A stretch of DNA of 42,000 bases. Source: a virus. The notes beneath the pieces were generated by a model. The model had not been told where the DNA came from. It was given only the letters and a program-made list of their open reading frames with translations, and did no database searches. The translations under genes and the position numbers were made by a program. Of this stretch, positions 13,836-22,093 are shown in pieces (within the stretch, counting starts at the first letter, position 1; each line of letters begins with the position of its first letter). The DNA is taken from positions 1 through 42,000 of the IMG/VR virus record IMGVR_UViG_3300040810_000096; one strand, given 5' to 3'.

Positions 13836-13880
13836 AACGGTGTAGCCGTTTGGGGAGAAGCTCCAGGTACTGGTCTCCTC
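13836..13880. other. Two adjacent hairpins after the plus-strand promoter
   Basis: AACGG (13836-13840) pairs with CCGTT (13846-13850). Next, GGGGAGA (13852-13858) pairs with TCTCCTC (13874-13880), enclosing a 4-base bulge and CCAG-GTA-CTGG. The second hairpin touches the stop codon of the minus-strand gene. They may be the 3' end of that mRNA, part of a short plus-strand RNA, or an operator for the promoter. Confidence 0.45.
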
Positions 13881-14308
13881 TAATGCAAAGTTCCTTCATC
13901 ATCGTCATCATATATTGAATCATCAAAGATTCTATTAATTTCTTTATTCTCTGTGGTGGTAAATTTAACTTGCGACTTTTTTACATCTTTGTCCGCCAGA
14001 GGAATATCTTCGTATGTATCAACAACACCAAGATAACTTTTACTCATACTATCATTAGCATTTGTAATTGTCATTATCTTATCTTTTGGTATAGTAATTT
14101 GTTCATCGTTAGTATAGGCCGTCCAACGAATCAATGCAATGTAGTCCTTAAAACCTTGCACTGTTATTTGTGGCACGTATTTTATTTGTAAAGGCTTTTC
14201 TATATTGATTGTTTTGTTTTTTGGATCTAATTGTCTTTTAGTAAAGTCAACTACGCAAACGATATCGTCTCCGTTCACCAACTTAATAATCTTAATGTTA
14301 TTTTCCAT
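13880..14308 (-). CDS. Unknown acidic-tailed protein, possible Sm-like fold
   Basis: The 142 residues open with IKIIKLVNGDDIVCVVDF and contain ITIPKDKIMTI. Such NG-D-I strands with a bent-sheet look recall Sm/Hfq-like small proteins found in many marine phages, but this is weak. The C-terminus is acidic (SIYDDDDEGTLH). A late-type GATAAATA lies exactly 5 bases before the ATG, so it may be late-expressed without leader; AAGGAT further up could also serve as ribosome site. I do not know its function. Confidence 0.6.
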   Translation of the reverse strand: MENNIKIIKLVNGDDIVCVVDFTKRQLDPKNKTINIEKPLQIKYVPQITVQGFKDYIALIRWTAYTNDEQITIPKDKIMTITNANDSMSKSYLGVVDTYEDIPLADKDVKKSQVKFTTTENKEINRIFDDSIYDDDDEGTLH

Positions 14309-14312
14309 ATGA

Positions 14313-14789
14313 TTATTTATCCTTCTTTAGCTCTGCCAATACACAATGAGTACCACCAGTTTTTGTTATTATATCATAAGTTAATAATGAAGTTTCTTTA
14401 AAAACTTTCATATTATACCAACCTTTATTTTTTCCAGGATATTTTTCTTCGTTAGGTAAATAATCATGGAAAACAATTTTAAAATTATCCTTAGTTCTTT
14501 TTAATATTTCTTCGCAATCATAAACGCCGATTGATCCGTCAACAAACACAAAATCAAAATCAAAATGACCATACTCTTTCCAATAATCAACACTTGTACA
14601 ATGAAATCTGTTTATGTTATCTTCAATACCAACATATTCAAATATATCGTCTTTGTCAATAGTATATACCTCTGCTCTGTTTGCCACTAAAGCAGTTGTA
14701 CTTTTACCTGTGCCAGTACCTATTTCTAATATCTTTTTGGCGTACCGACTTTCTTCTAACAAAAATCTAAAATCTTCATCTGATATCAT
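14313..14789 (-). CDS. SAM-dependent class I methyltransferase
   Basis: The 158-residue protein has the Rossmann methyltransferase motifs: KILEIGTGTGKST (motif I, about 19-31), an acidic residue after strand 2 (YTIDKDD, about 42-48) and FDFVFVDGS (about 78-86). The layout fits the Methyltransf_24 group of small class I enzymes. The substrate cannot be read from sequence. The gene overlaps uvsW by 4 bases (ATGA), so the two are coupled. Confidence 0.85.
   Translation of the reverse strand: MISDEDFRFLLEESRYAKKILEIGTGTGKSTTALVANRAEVYTIDKDDIFEYVGIEDNINRFHCTSVDYWKEYGHFDFDFVFVDGSIGVYDCEEILKRTKDNFKIVFHDYLPNEEKYPGKNKGWYNMKVFKETSLLTYDIITKTGGTHCVLAELKKDK
14314..14321 (-). promoter_or_regulatory. Late-type element 5 nt before the 14308 start codon
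   Basis: GATAAATA, then 5 bases, then ATG. It lies inside the end of the methyltransferase gene. With T4 geometry +1 falls on the start codon. Confidence 0.5.
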
Positions 14790-16261
14790 TTCAAATCTAT
14801 ATTGTGTATCTCATAATTAAAATCTTCACCATTGTAAATATTTATCCGTTCACGAAAATGTGCTAACGTGTAATTTTCTTTGTCTTTATAACTTATGTCG
14901 TCTGCTATATCATATAAAGTCGCAGCTGAATCATTGTCCTTTAATCTTAAACCTCTACCAATACTTTGTAAATTTCTTATACGAGATTTAGAAGGACTAG
15001 CAAAAATAATGTTATGCAAATTCCGTATATTAATTCCGGTTGAAAAAGTGCCGTAACTAGCAACAATAATGGCGTTATCACTTTTCTCCGTAATTTCTCT
15101 AATCTTTTCTCTATCATCTGTTTCTACTCCTCCGTGTACATAGAATACATTTTTATCCTCTGCCTTTTCTTTTATCATTTTTACAAGTTCATCACCGTGT
15201 TTTTCAACATACTGAAATAAACATAAAGTATTTCCTTGTAAACTAGAGGCCAAGTTTCTAATGTATTTGTTTCTTTTTTCATTTCGTACCAAGTAATCCA
15301 TCTCCTCTTGGTAGTTCTTATCTTTCATCATATGTCTTACTTCTTTGTCATGTTGTAATACTAAACATATAATTTTTAATTCGGCTAATTGTTTGTTCTC
15401 TTGCAATTCACTTGTAGATATAACCTTATTAACAACACCAAATAATCCTTCTAACACCAACTTGTGTGTTTTAGTACCATCTAAAGTACCTGTAAGACCT
15501 ATTCTATACTTACATTTTTCTAGTTTGGTCATTATCTTTGTGAGTGAAACTGCCTTAAATAAGTGTGCTTCGTCACCTATGACCATACCAAACTGTTTAA
15601 ACCATACTTTTGGTTGATTGTATATTGATTGCCATGTAGATATAATAACATTTTTATTAGTATCTTTATCATGTCCTTGATATATTTTGTGTACGTTTTT
15701 GTCTGGATTCCAACCATAATCTTTGAAGTCTTTGAATAGTTGTTCTACTAATGATGTTGTTGGTACTATAATAAGTATCTTTTTCTTTTCTTCTTTTAGT
15801 CTTAACATATTAAATCTTACTAATAGATATACTATAAGTGATTTACCAGAGGCTGTTGGAGATAACAATAAACATCTACTCTTTGTTGTTGCATGAATAA
15901 ATGCCTCTTTTTGATAATCTCTTACTTCAAAAGGTATCTTTAATGCTTTTGTAAATGCCTCTACTAATTTTAAATCAACTTTAGTATCAACTGTTTTAGT
16001 ACCATCTACTACTTGTATTTTATTATCTTCACACCATTTAAGTATATAAGGATATAAACCGGCATATATTTGACCAGTTGCATAAGAAAATAATCTTATT
16101 TTTCCGTCCCATACTCTGTTCCTATATGCAGGAACAAACTTATAACCTGGCACCTCAAAACAAAAATACTCTGATAACTCTCTACGTATAGAGGCGTCAG
16201 CGTCTACTTTTAAATAGACATCGTTTATCTTGTCAACTATGATGTATCTTATATCGGGCAT
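14786..16261 (-). CDS. uvsW: UvsW DNA/RNA helicase
   Basis: This 491-residue superfamily 2 helicase matches T4 UvsW in length and plan. The N-terminal domain has FCFEVPGYKF and WDGKIRLF as in UvsW. The motor has motif I (SPTASGKS, about 134-141), DEAH (230-233), TGT (motif III, about 257-259), and QSIGRGLR (motif VI). UvsW unwinds R-loops and recombination intermediates and helps switch from origin-dependent to recombination-dependent replication. I use the ATG at 16261, which overlaps the previous stop as TAATG; a TTG 27 bases upstream is unlikely. Confidence 0.95.
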   Translation of the reverse strand: MPDIRYIIVDKINDVYLKVDADASIRRELSEYFCFEVPGYKFVPAYRNRVWDGKIRLFSYATGQIYAGLYPYILKWCEDNKIQVVDGTKTVDTKVDLKLVEAFTKALKIPFEVRDYQKEAFIHATTKSRCLLLSPTASGKSLIVYLLVRFNMLRLKEEKKKILIIVPTTSLVEQLFKDFKDYGWNPDKNVHKIYQGHDKDTNKNVIISTWQSIYNQPKVWFKQFGMVIGDEAHLFKAVSLTKIMTKLEKCKYRIGLTGTLDGTKTHKLVLEGLFGVVNKVISTSELQENKQLAELKIICLVLQHDKEVRHMMKDKNYQEEMDYLVRNEKRNKYIRNLASSLQGNTLCLFQYVEKHGDELVKMIKEKAEDKNVFYVHGGVETDDREKIREITEKSDNAIIVASYGTFSTGINIRNLHNIIFASPSKSRIRNLQSIGRGLRLKDNDSAATLYDIADDISYKDKENYTLAHFRERINIYNGEDFNYEIHNIDLK

Positions 16262-16821
16262 TACACGAAAGAAGGACCTACAATCCAACCTACTAAAACC
16301 TTTCTTGTTCCTTTGGTTACCGGATGTACCTTATGCCAACTAAATGAGGGAAAGGATATCAATGTACCTGTCGTAAATTTATCTTTAAACTTTATATTTT
16401 GATTAACTCCTTTAGGATTTAAACTTGCAATTTCAAATTCTCCTCCTTCATAATCTTCATTTAAACATAAAGTAAAACTTATCTTTCTAATAAAACCATT
16501 AGGGTAAGGCTTAGTGTGTGAATCTATGTGCCAATCATAGTGGTCTCCTTCTTCATATATTGTATACTGAAAAGGTTCAAATTCTTTTAAATCAAAATTC
16601 CATTCTGCTTTTACATTATGATTAAAAATTACTTCTTCTATAGATTGATATAACTCATCATTTTGTTTAACCCACGCAACACTACTACTACGATTTTTAC
16701 CATTGCCGTCTTGTATAGTTGCTTCTTCCAGTTTTAAAGTATCACACAATGCAATTAGTTTGTTACAATAATCTGGTTCAAACTTTGATACGGAAATACA
16801 ATTGTTGTTAGTTAAATACAC
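16261..16821 (-). CDS. 2OG-Fe(II) oxygenase (prolyl-hydroxylase-like)
   Basis: The 186-residue protein has the double-stranded beta-helix iron site: HID (His98, Asp100), GGEFE, and FSWHKVHPVTKGTRK, with the distal His at 163 and the oxoglutarate-binding Arg at 173. This is the PKHD/PiuC-like branch frequent in marine T4-like phages. It uses oxoglutarate and oxygen to hydroxylate a protein or nucleic-acid target that is unknown here. It starts with GTG, overlapping the uvsY stop by one base (TAGTG), so it is translated with uvsY and uvsW. Collagen-like fibres in the same genome are possible substrates; that is an inference. Confidence 0.9.
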   Translation of the reverse strand: MYLTNNNCISVSKFEPDYCNKLIALCDTLKLEEATIQDGNGKNRSSSVAWVKQNDELYQSIEEVIFNHNVKAEWNFDLKEFEPFQYTIYEEGDHYDWHIDSHTKPYPNGFIRKISFTLCLNEDYEGGEFEIASLNPKGVNQNIKFKDKFTTGTLISFPSFSWHKVHPVTKGTRKVLVGWIVGPSFV

Positions 16822-17249
16822 TATACAGCTCCACTGGTAAATCTTTTCCAGTCTATTGCGTTCTTAATAGTAAAAGTTCTATTAGTTATTTGTCTTAAAG
16901 TTCTATCTAAAAAGTCAACAACCGTCTCTAAATATTTTACTTTTTGATTTAACTTTTGTACTTCGGGATCGGAATCAATATATTGTGGTACATCTACCTT
17001 TAATAGTTTAAAATTAAAAGGTCTATCTACGTATACTTGTTGATCGGCTTTGCCTGTATAGTATTCCCATTTTACTCTTTTAACAATTCTGTACTCATCT
17101 TCAGCACGTGTTAATAGTAATTTAAATTTTGTTAAATATTTTAAATACTTGTTATGTAGCGCTGGTGTTTTTAAAGATTCAATATCTAATTCAATATCGT
17201 TGATCTTTAAATCTTTATCTGCTTCTGTTTGTAATTGTTCTAGGTCCAT
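16821..17249 (-). CDS. uvsY: UvsY recombination mediator
   Basis: The 142 residues resemble T4 UvsY (137 residues) in length, charge and motifs such as KVKWEYY-like RVKWEYYTGKAD, the helical centre, and the closing FTIKNAIDWKRFTSG. UvsY loads the UvsX recombinase on gp32-covered single strands. It is followed directly by the oxygenase and uvsW. An ATAAATA element lies about 35 bases upstream of the ATG, and GTGGAG provides a ribosome site. Confidence 0.88.
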   Translation of the reverse strand: MDLEQLQTEADKDLKINDIELDIESLKTPALHNKYLKYLTKFKLLLTRAEDEYRIVKRVKWEYYTGKADQQVYVDRPFNFKLLKVDVPQYIDSDPEVQKLNQKVKYLETVVDFLDRTLRQITNRTFTIKNAIDWKRFTSGAV

Positions 17250-17291
17250 TATATCTCCACTTTTCTTTCATTTTGTTACTAGTCTTATTTA

Positions 17292-17912
17292 TTAAGATGT
17301 TGTAACTGTTGTCCGACTTGCACCTTTAGTAGCAAAATCGTATATCTTATAATCAAATGTAACAGTTGCCGTAAGATAATCAACATCTGTTGCTTGTTGG
17401 TTGTAAGAGAGGCCAGTTAGAGAAATAGGAAATACGTCTCTAAATCTAACTTCTATTACGGAATTATTTTTATTTGATAACACATTTAACGTAGCATCTG
17501 AAAAAAGACCACCTGTTTTTGGTGGTGCATATTTTGTTCGGCCTGCTTCACCTAATACACTGCTTGTACTACCAGGAAATCTATCGTTACCACTTACTAA
17601 AAGATTTTGATGTTCTTTGTTATCTTCGGGAAAACCTAAACCTCTTAACCAACCGTGTATCTCTTGATAATTTTCTAAATTTTCATCTACCAAAAACGTA
17701 CAAACAAGTTTTTCATAATCTAACTTATCACCAGGTAGAGGTATATCTTTAAGTGGTGTTACTTGTGCTGGCGTATTGGCTAATGATATTCCAGGTACTG
17801 TTGCAGCTGTACAAAAATATTCTACTTTTGGCAATTTAACTATACTAAATTTAAATTGTGTTGGACTTGCATAGTCTAATTTTGTAGGCTGTCTGTTTTT
17901 TAGTGTTGTCAT
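17292..17912 (-). CDS. Second tail-tube-like (gp19 family) protein
   Basis: The 206-residue protein shares the tube-protein signature with gp19 of this window: FKFSIVKLPKVEYFCTAATV then PGISLAN corresponds to gp19 FLCTATSIPGMTVAN, and both end in beta strands of similar kind. T4 tail tube, tube-initiator and related baseplate proteins share this fold. Placed after gp23 and before uvsY, it may be a tube initiator or terminator. I cannot choose between these. AATAAATA lies 5 bases before its ATG and there is no ribosome site, so late leaderless translation is likely. Confidence 0.7.
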   Translation of the reverse strand: MTTLKNRQPTKLDYASPTQFKFSIVKLPKVEYFCTAATVPGISLANTPAQVTPLKDIPLPGDKLDYEKLVCTFLVDENLENYQEIHGWLRGLGFPEDNKEHQNLLVSGNDRFPGSTSSVLGEAGRTKYAPPKTGGLFSDATLNVLSNKNNSVIEVRFRDVFPISLTGLSYNQQATDVDYLTATVTFDYKIYDFATKGASRTTVTTS

Positions 17913-17916
17913 AATA

Positions 17917-18168
17917 CTATTTATTACGTTCCTTATCTACTTCATCCCAGTCTTTTTCTGTAGATTTCTTCTCTAATTCTTTTTCGTTTTCAGTTAAAAC
18001 ACGTTCTTTTTTCTCAACCTGTTCTATTTTATCTTCAATACTTTCTAGAGGATTTGGTGATTCGGGTACAAAAAAACCAATATAACATAAGAATACGAAT
18101 AAAGCAAAAACTTTAATACATACTATTACTACTAATATACCTAATATTGATCTTAATAAATTTTTCAT
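17917..18168 (-). CDS. Small membrane-anchored protein with charged coiled coil
   Basis: The 83 residues begin with a long hydrophobic segment (about 5-34, with ILGILVVIVCIKVFALFVFL) and continue with a very charged helix (ESIEDKIEQVEKKERVLTE and onward). The plan is that of a type II anchored protein with an outer coiled coil, like inner-membrane spanins, but there is no further evidence for a lysis role. TATAAATA lies exactly 5 bases before the ATG. It lies between the radical SAM pair and the tube-like gene. Function unknown. Confidence 0.65.
   Translation of the reverse strand: MKNLLRSILGILVVIVCIKVFALFVFLCYIGFFVPESPNPLESIEDKIEQVEKKERVLTENEKELEKKSTEKDWDEVDKERNK
17918..17925 (-). promoter_or_regulatory. 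Late-type element 5 nt before the tube-like gene
   Basis: AATAAATA, 5 bases (GTATT), ATG. One mismatch to the T4 consensus. No Shine-Dalgarno is present. Confidence 0.55.
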
Positions 18169-18173
18169 ACTAC

Positions 18174-18181
18174 TATTTATA
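18174..18181 (-). promoter_or_regulatory. Perfect late element 5 nt before the 18168 start
   Basis: TATAAATA, 5 bases (GTAGT), ATG. It is a perfect match, and the mRNA would start at the A of the start codon. No Shine-Dalgarno is present. Confidence 0.7.
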
Positions 18182-18652
18182 TTATTTTCTTTCCCATATT
18201 TTTAATTCACCTTTTACGGCTACTGTCATTTCTTGTCTACCTTTTTCTTTATTAGTTCTACAAAGATCCCAACAAGCAAAAGGACCTCTATTGCGTTCTA
18301 ATGACTCTTGAAAGGCTTTGTAATAATCATTATTCAATAGGTCATTTACACTATCATAATCTGTAAGATAACTATTATCCACTAATTTTTTAAACTCCGG
18401 ATCTTTCATCATTCTATGAGTATCACATTTACAACAAGGTAATAATTGACCTCTATTAGTTACGGCCAAGTTCATGTTTCCTCTAATGCACATAGGTTTT
18501 ATTCCAACATTGCTTTTGATACCATTTTCTTCATCTGATATTATATTACCGTCATCATCATATAGTTTAGTATGATTAGTTCCTATTTTTCCTTTTTCTT
18601 CATATTCGCTTACGTGTGGAAAATTAAATTTAATTTTATTTTTCATATTCAT
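18182..18652 (-). CDS. SPASM-domain iron-sulfur partner of radical SAM protein
   Basis: The 156 residues hold six Cys: 55, 73, 74, 76, 127 and 131, in the settings KPMCIRG, LPCCKC and FACWDLC. This is the layout of a SPASM/auxiliary cluster domain, normally fused behind a radical SAM barrel; it has no CxxxCxxC of its own. Its reading frame starts inside the end of the radical SAM gene (17-base overlap), so the pair looks like a split enzyme. Residues YDDDGNIISD near 31-40 echo VIIDDNGNEITD at the start of the partner. The substrate is not known. Confidence 0.75.
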   Translation of the reverse strand: MNMKNKIKFNFPHVSEYEEKGKIGTNHTKLYDDDGNIISDEENGIKSNVGIKPMCIRGNMNLAVTNRGQLLPCCKCDTHRMMKDPEFKKLVDNSYLTDYDSVNDLLNNDYYKAFQESLERNRGPFACWDLCRTNKEKGRQEMTVAVKGELKIWERK

Positions 18653-19397
18653 TTGCTTTAATTCCTTTTCCGTTTGTAGGAGCTAGTTTATCTGGACCTT
18701 TGTTGTCCCACCTACCACTGTTTATGACACTAAAAATAACATCTATATCTTCAGCCATTTTCATAGCCTTTTCTATATCATGTTGATTGTAACTAAAAAC
18801 AATATATTGCCATATAGGTTTTCTAGTTAATATCTGTCTTGCCATTTTTAATCTTTTAAAATGCATTTCACCATCTTGATTTATTCTATACTTGTGACTA
18901 TCTTTAGGTAATCCATCTATACCAAACCACCATTGTGCTTCAGGACAGGCCTCAAATGCTTCTTTAAACCATTCGTCTGATTTATAATTAGAGGCACAAT
19001 GTACTTGACTTCTTAAACCTTTTCTTTTTATCATTTTTAACATATCAATAAAATGTGGATGATGTATAGGATCAGAATATTGTCCACAAAATTGTATCGT
19101 AGCAAAATAATCTGTAATTTTATCAAATTCTTCCATTGTTATATCTCTGCCTGGTACTGGTTTCTTTTTTAGACCTTCTTTTTTTAATTCACCTCTATAT
19201 TGAATTTTACCTTTATAATCATACGTTTGTCTAGGACAACGTAAACACTCTAAAGGACATCTATGTGATAAATCTAAATTAACTTTTGTTGATTTATATA
19301 CTTTATTTTTATTAGGTAAAAGATTCCATTCTGATCTTTTAATTTTCATACCATCAGTTATTTCATTACCATTATCATCTATAATTACTTTTTCCAT
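18636..19397 (-). CDS. Radical SAM enzyme
   Basis: The 253-residue protein carries CPLECLRC, a CxxxCxxC cluster motif (Cys47, 51, 54), followed by barrel strands with FCGQYSDPIHHPHF (the glycine-rich SAM-binding region) and WWFGIDG. It lacks an auxiliary-cluster domain, which lies in the next gene. Radical SAM/SPASM enzymes modify peptides or proteins or mature other enzymes. The gene lies right after gp23 and its terminator, has a late-type element 5 bases before the ATG, and so is probably made with virion proteins. Modification of a virion protein is possible but unproved. Confidence 0.85.
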   Translation of the reverse strand: MEKVIIDDNGNEITDGMKIKRSEWNLLPNKNKVYKSTKVNLDLSHRCPLECLRCPRQTYDYKGKIQYRGELKKEGLKKKPVPGRDITMEEFDKITDYFATIQFCGQYSDPIHHPHFIDMLKMIKRKGLRSQVHCASNYKSDEWFKEAFEACPEAQWWFGIDGLPKDSHKYRINQDGEMHFKRLKMARQILTRKPIWQYIVFSYNQHDIEKAMKMAEDIDVIFSVINSGRWDNKGPDKLAPTNGKGIKANEYEK

Positions 19398-19402
19398 ACT
19401 TT

Positions 19403-19410
19403 TATTTATC
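19403..19410 (-). promoter_or_regulatory. Late-type element 5 nt before the radical SAM start
   Basis: GATAAATA, 5 bases (AAAGT), ATG. It lies just after the gp23 terminator, so the radical SAM pair needs a start of its own. Confidence 0.6.
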
Positions 19411-19424
19411 CCATTATTAGGACC

Positions 19425-19449
19425 AAAAAAAAAGGGGACCGAAGCCCCC
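19425..19449 (-). terminator. gp23 intrinsic terminator with TTCG tetraloop
   Basis: On the minus strand GGGGGC-TTCG-GTCCCC (19434-19449; one G-T pair) is followed by nine T. The C(UUCG)G loop is exceptionally stable. It ends 28 bases after the gp23 stop. Confidence 0.92.
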
Positions 19450-19477
19450 TTTTTTAATAAAACGTCTAAACAACGTA

Positions 19478-20812
19478 TTACATGATGTTTGCTACTTTAA
19501 CTTTTTGGTAGTATCTGTTTGAGTTAGGTGTACCTGAATCAGTGATTCCTGTAACCGCACCCGAAGCAGCACCAGTTTCCGCAAAAGGATTCGCAACTAA
19601 ACCGTATCTAGTTTTGAAACCAATTTTTGGTTGGAAAGTATCTTGACCAACTGCTCTCACCATTTGTAGTGGAACATATGGACAATAGAACATACCAGCG
19701 TCATAAGGTGAAGTACCTTTGTAACCAACAACGTAGTATTGGTTAGCGCTTGAGTTTGCACTATATGGATCAATGTATACTTTGAATCTACCGTTTAATA
19801 CACCAGCGAATGTTGAACCAGTGTCATCAACGTTTAGATTGTTGTTTAAAGCAGGCGTGTAATCTAAAACACCAGCCATTTGTAGAGCAGAAGCGACATC
19901 AGCAGAACAAATAATCATGTTCCCTTTACCTCTTCTTGTTCTTTGAGCGATTCTGTTTGCGTCTCTTTCCAATTGGAACATAAGACCTTTAAATCTCTCA
20001 ACTGACCATCTACCGTTAGAGTCTGTATCTAAATCAAATACACCAGCAGTAGTTGTGTTTGTAGCAGCGCCTTTTTCTGAATTGATGTAAACTGATCTAA
20101 CAACTTCTCTGTTGATTTCCGCAAGGATTTCAGCAGATAGAATGTTTGCTAATTCAGTTTCAGCGTCTAAACCGTGGATTGCTTTTAAATCTTGAGCAAG
20201 TTCCATAGTGTATTCTGCTTTAAGAGCTCTGCTTCTTGCAGTCACTGTAGTTTTCTCAATTGAGAAAGCCATTTCAGCAAACTGATTAGCAGAAGCGTCG
20301 CCTAAAGCCTCAGCTTCAGCAGTTGTCATACCTTGACCTCTAGTGTATTCGCCAGCAGGTGAGTCATTAAGTACAGATGGATTAGATCCTCTGTGCTCAG
20401 TTACTCCGTCATATGCGTTTGAATCACCAGCAGCATTTCTAGATGAGTAATCAGTATCAGCTTCGTCAAATAGAGCTTCTGCTCCAGTTGCTGAAGTATA
20501 TCTTGATCTCATTGCGAAAATAAGTCCAGTTGGACCAGTCATTGGTTGAACACCAGCAATATCGTAAGCGATAAGGTTTGGCATTGCTCTTCTTACTAAT
20601 GAAATTAAAATTGGATCCCAATTTGAAGTTCCACCAGTATTGTTTGTAGGAGCAGCTTCAGTCATAAATGCGCTGTCTTCCTTCATAGCTCTTTCTTGGT
20701 TTTCCAAGATCGTAGCAGTAACGGCACGTTTGTAAGAATCACCGATTTTTGGTAAATCAGGATGCTCTAAAACTGGCTGCCATTTTTTTTCGTATTGTTC
20801 TGATAAATACAT
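19478..20812 (-). CDS. 23: gp23 major capsid protein
   Basis: The 444-residue protein has the T4-type major capsid features: YEKKWQPVLEHPDLPKI at the start, then SNWDPILISLVRRAMPNLIAYDI and VQPMTGPTGLIFAMRSRY, with an HK97 fold known for the family. A prohead protease site probably lies at MTE/AAPTN, between Glu52 and Ala53, which fits the (L/I/M)xE rule of gp21. It is the last gene of the capsid block before a strong terminator; GGGAG precedes the ATG. It is shorter than T4 gp23 (521 residues), as in other marine relatives. Confidence 0.97.
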   Translation of the reverse strand: MYLSEQYEKKWQPVLEHPDLPKIGDSYKRAVTATILENQERAMKEDSAFMTEAAPTNNTGGTSNWDPILISLVRRAMPNLIAYDIAGVQPMTGPTGLIFAMRSRYTSATGAEALFDEADTDYSSRNAAGDSNAYDGVTEHRGSNPSVLNDSPAGEYTRGQGMTTAEAEALGDASANQFAEMAFSIEKTTVTARSRALKAEYTMELAQDLKAIHGLDAETELANILSAEILAEINREVVRSVYINSEKGAATNTTTAGVFDLDTDSNGRWSVERFKGLMFQLERDANRIAQRTRRGKGNMIICSADVASALQMAGVLDYTPALNNNLNVDDTGSTFAGVLNGRFKVYIDPYSANSSANQYYVVGYKGTSPYDAGMFYCPYVPLQMVRAVGQDTFQPKIGFKTRYGLVANPFAETGAASGAVTGITDSGTPNSNRYYQKVKVANIM

Positions 20813-20834
20813 GTTTTTTATCTCCCTATTATTA

Positions 20835-22025
20835 TTATTTGTTAGACAATTTAATGTCTTTTGTTTGACTTATAGCGGCACTATAAGCAGCCATCGCATT
20901 GCTTAGGTCCTCGTTAGGAGTTCCTTCGCCAGCCGCTACTTCATCTATACCGTCACCAGAAACGTCTTTGGATTTAAAGTAAGACTCTTTAATTGTCTTA
21001 ACTTTTTCTCTGTAATCTGCTTCTGTTGAATAATCTACTTCTTCAGCAAGTTTGTTGAATTTTTCTTTTGCAGTTTCAGTTAAGTCTTTAGAAGCTTCAT
21101 CTAAAATTTCAGCTGCTTTGTACTTATTACCTAACTTACTTAATTCAACATTCTTCTCTATTGACTCGTTAAGTTTTTTTTCTAACGTTTCAATTTTTGA
21201 AGCTTGATCTTCTAACACATTATATTTTTCGTCTGGAACATCAATGTAGTGATCTTCAAATAGTTTTTTCAAACCACTTATGAAGTCCTCAGCGATTTCG
21301 CCTTTGATTCCTCTTTCTAAAGCAAGTTCGTTTTCTTTCATCCATTCTTCTACCACGTATGATAGGTAAGAATCAACTTTTTCCACTAACTCAGCTTTTG
21401 CTGTAGAGGTTTCTTCCTCGAATCTTTTATTGTAATCCGTTTCCATTTCTTCAGCGATTTCTTTTACTTTAGATTTAATTGCTGTTTCAAAAATAGTTGC
21501 GGCTTTGTCTTTAAATTCTTCCGATAAGTCAGCATTTCCAGCAACAAGAGCTTCAACATGTTCTTTTACGTCTATGTCTTTCTCTTTGTTCTCTGCCTTC
21601 TCGTCTTCTTTTTTCGCTTCAACTTCTTCTTTTTTAGTATCAGCTTCCTTGTCATTTTTCTTGTCAAGGTATTTTTTCAGACCAGCTGGCATTTCGCCTT
21701 CTTTAACTGTTTCTTTATCGTCAGCTTTTGTTTCTGTAGACTCTAATTTCGTATTGTGTCCTGCTAATTTTGGCATAGCTTCGGGAGCACCTTCAGATTT
21801 TTGAGGAGCCTGACCAGAAACTTCTTTAGTTGATTTTGAAGCATCCGGATTGCTATCTGTAGGTTTAACTACAGCTGCACCTAAATCCTCAGCATCGTTT
21901 TTCAGATGAGTTGGTTCAGACGCTACAGCGTTCTTTTTCGGTAGATCAGCATTCGGGTTAGCATTTTCAGCTACTGCCGTATTTTGATCTGTTGTTGCTT
22001 CAATGTTCTTTAAGTTTTCTGACAT
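20835..22025 (-). CDS. 22: gp22 prohead scaffold core protein
   Basis: The 396-residue product is acidic and almost wholly helical, with a low-complexity N-terminal third (Asn, Ala, Asp, Pro, Lys) and long Glu/Lys-rich coiled-coil stretches. Position between protease gp21 and capsid gp23 is that of the T4 scaffold, which is digested after head assembly. It is longer than T4 gp22 (269), the extra length lying in the N-terminal region. AAGGAG precedes the ATG, and a perfect late promoter lies 58 bases upstream. Confidence 0.85.
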   Translation of the reverse strand: MSENLKNIEATTDQNTAVAENANPNADLPKKNAVASEPTHLKNDAEDLGAAVVKPTDSNPDASKSTKEVSGQAPQKSEGAPEAMPKLAGHNTKLESTETKADDKETVKEGEMPAGLKKYLDKKNDKEADTKKEEVEAKKEDEKAENKEKDIDVKEHVEALVAGNADLSEEFKDKAATIFETAIKSKVKEIAEEMETDYNKRFEEETSTAKAELVEKVDSYLSYVVEEWMKENELALERGIKGEIAEDFISGLKKLFEDHYIDVPDEKYNVLEDQASKIETLEKKLNESIEKNVELSKLGNKYKAAEILDEASKDLTETAKEKFNKLAEEVDYSTEADYREKVKTIKESYFKSKDVSGDGIDEVAAGEGTPNEDLSNAMAAYSAAISQTKDIKLSNK

Positions 22026-22082
22026 TGAGATATCTCCTTATTATTTATTTTATTCTTTAACTAGTTATAAATTCTCGTGTTA

Positions 22083-22090
22083 TATTTATA
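22083..22090 (-). promoter_or_regulatory. Late promoter of gp22-gp23
   Basis: Perfect TATAAATA on the minus strand, 58 bases before the gp22 ATG, just upstream of the end of the gp21 gene. Confidence 0.75.
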
Positions 22091-22093
22091 AAA

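Noticed and set aside
13836-13880. Intrinsic terminator for a plus-strand transcript
   Set aside because: The hairpin is stable, but no T-run follows on the plus strand.
16262-16288. Longer UvsW starting at 16288
   Set aside because: It needs a TTG start; the ATG at 16261 overlaps the previous stop as TAATG and fits the T4 N-terminus.
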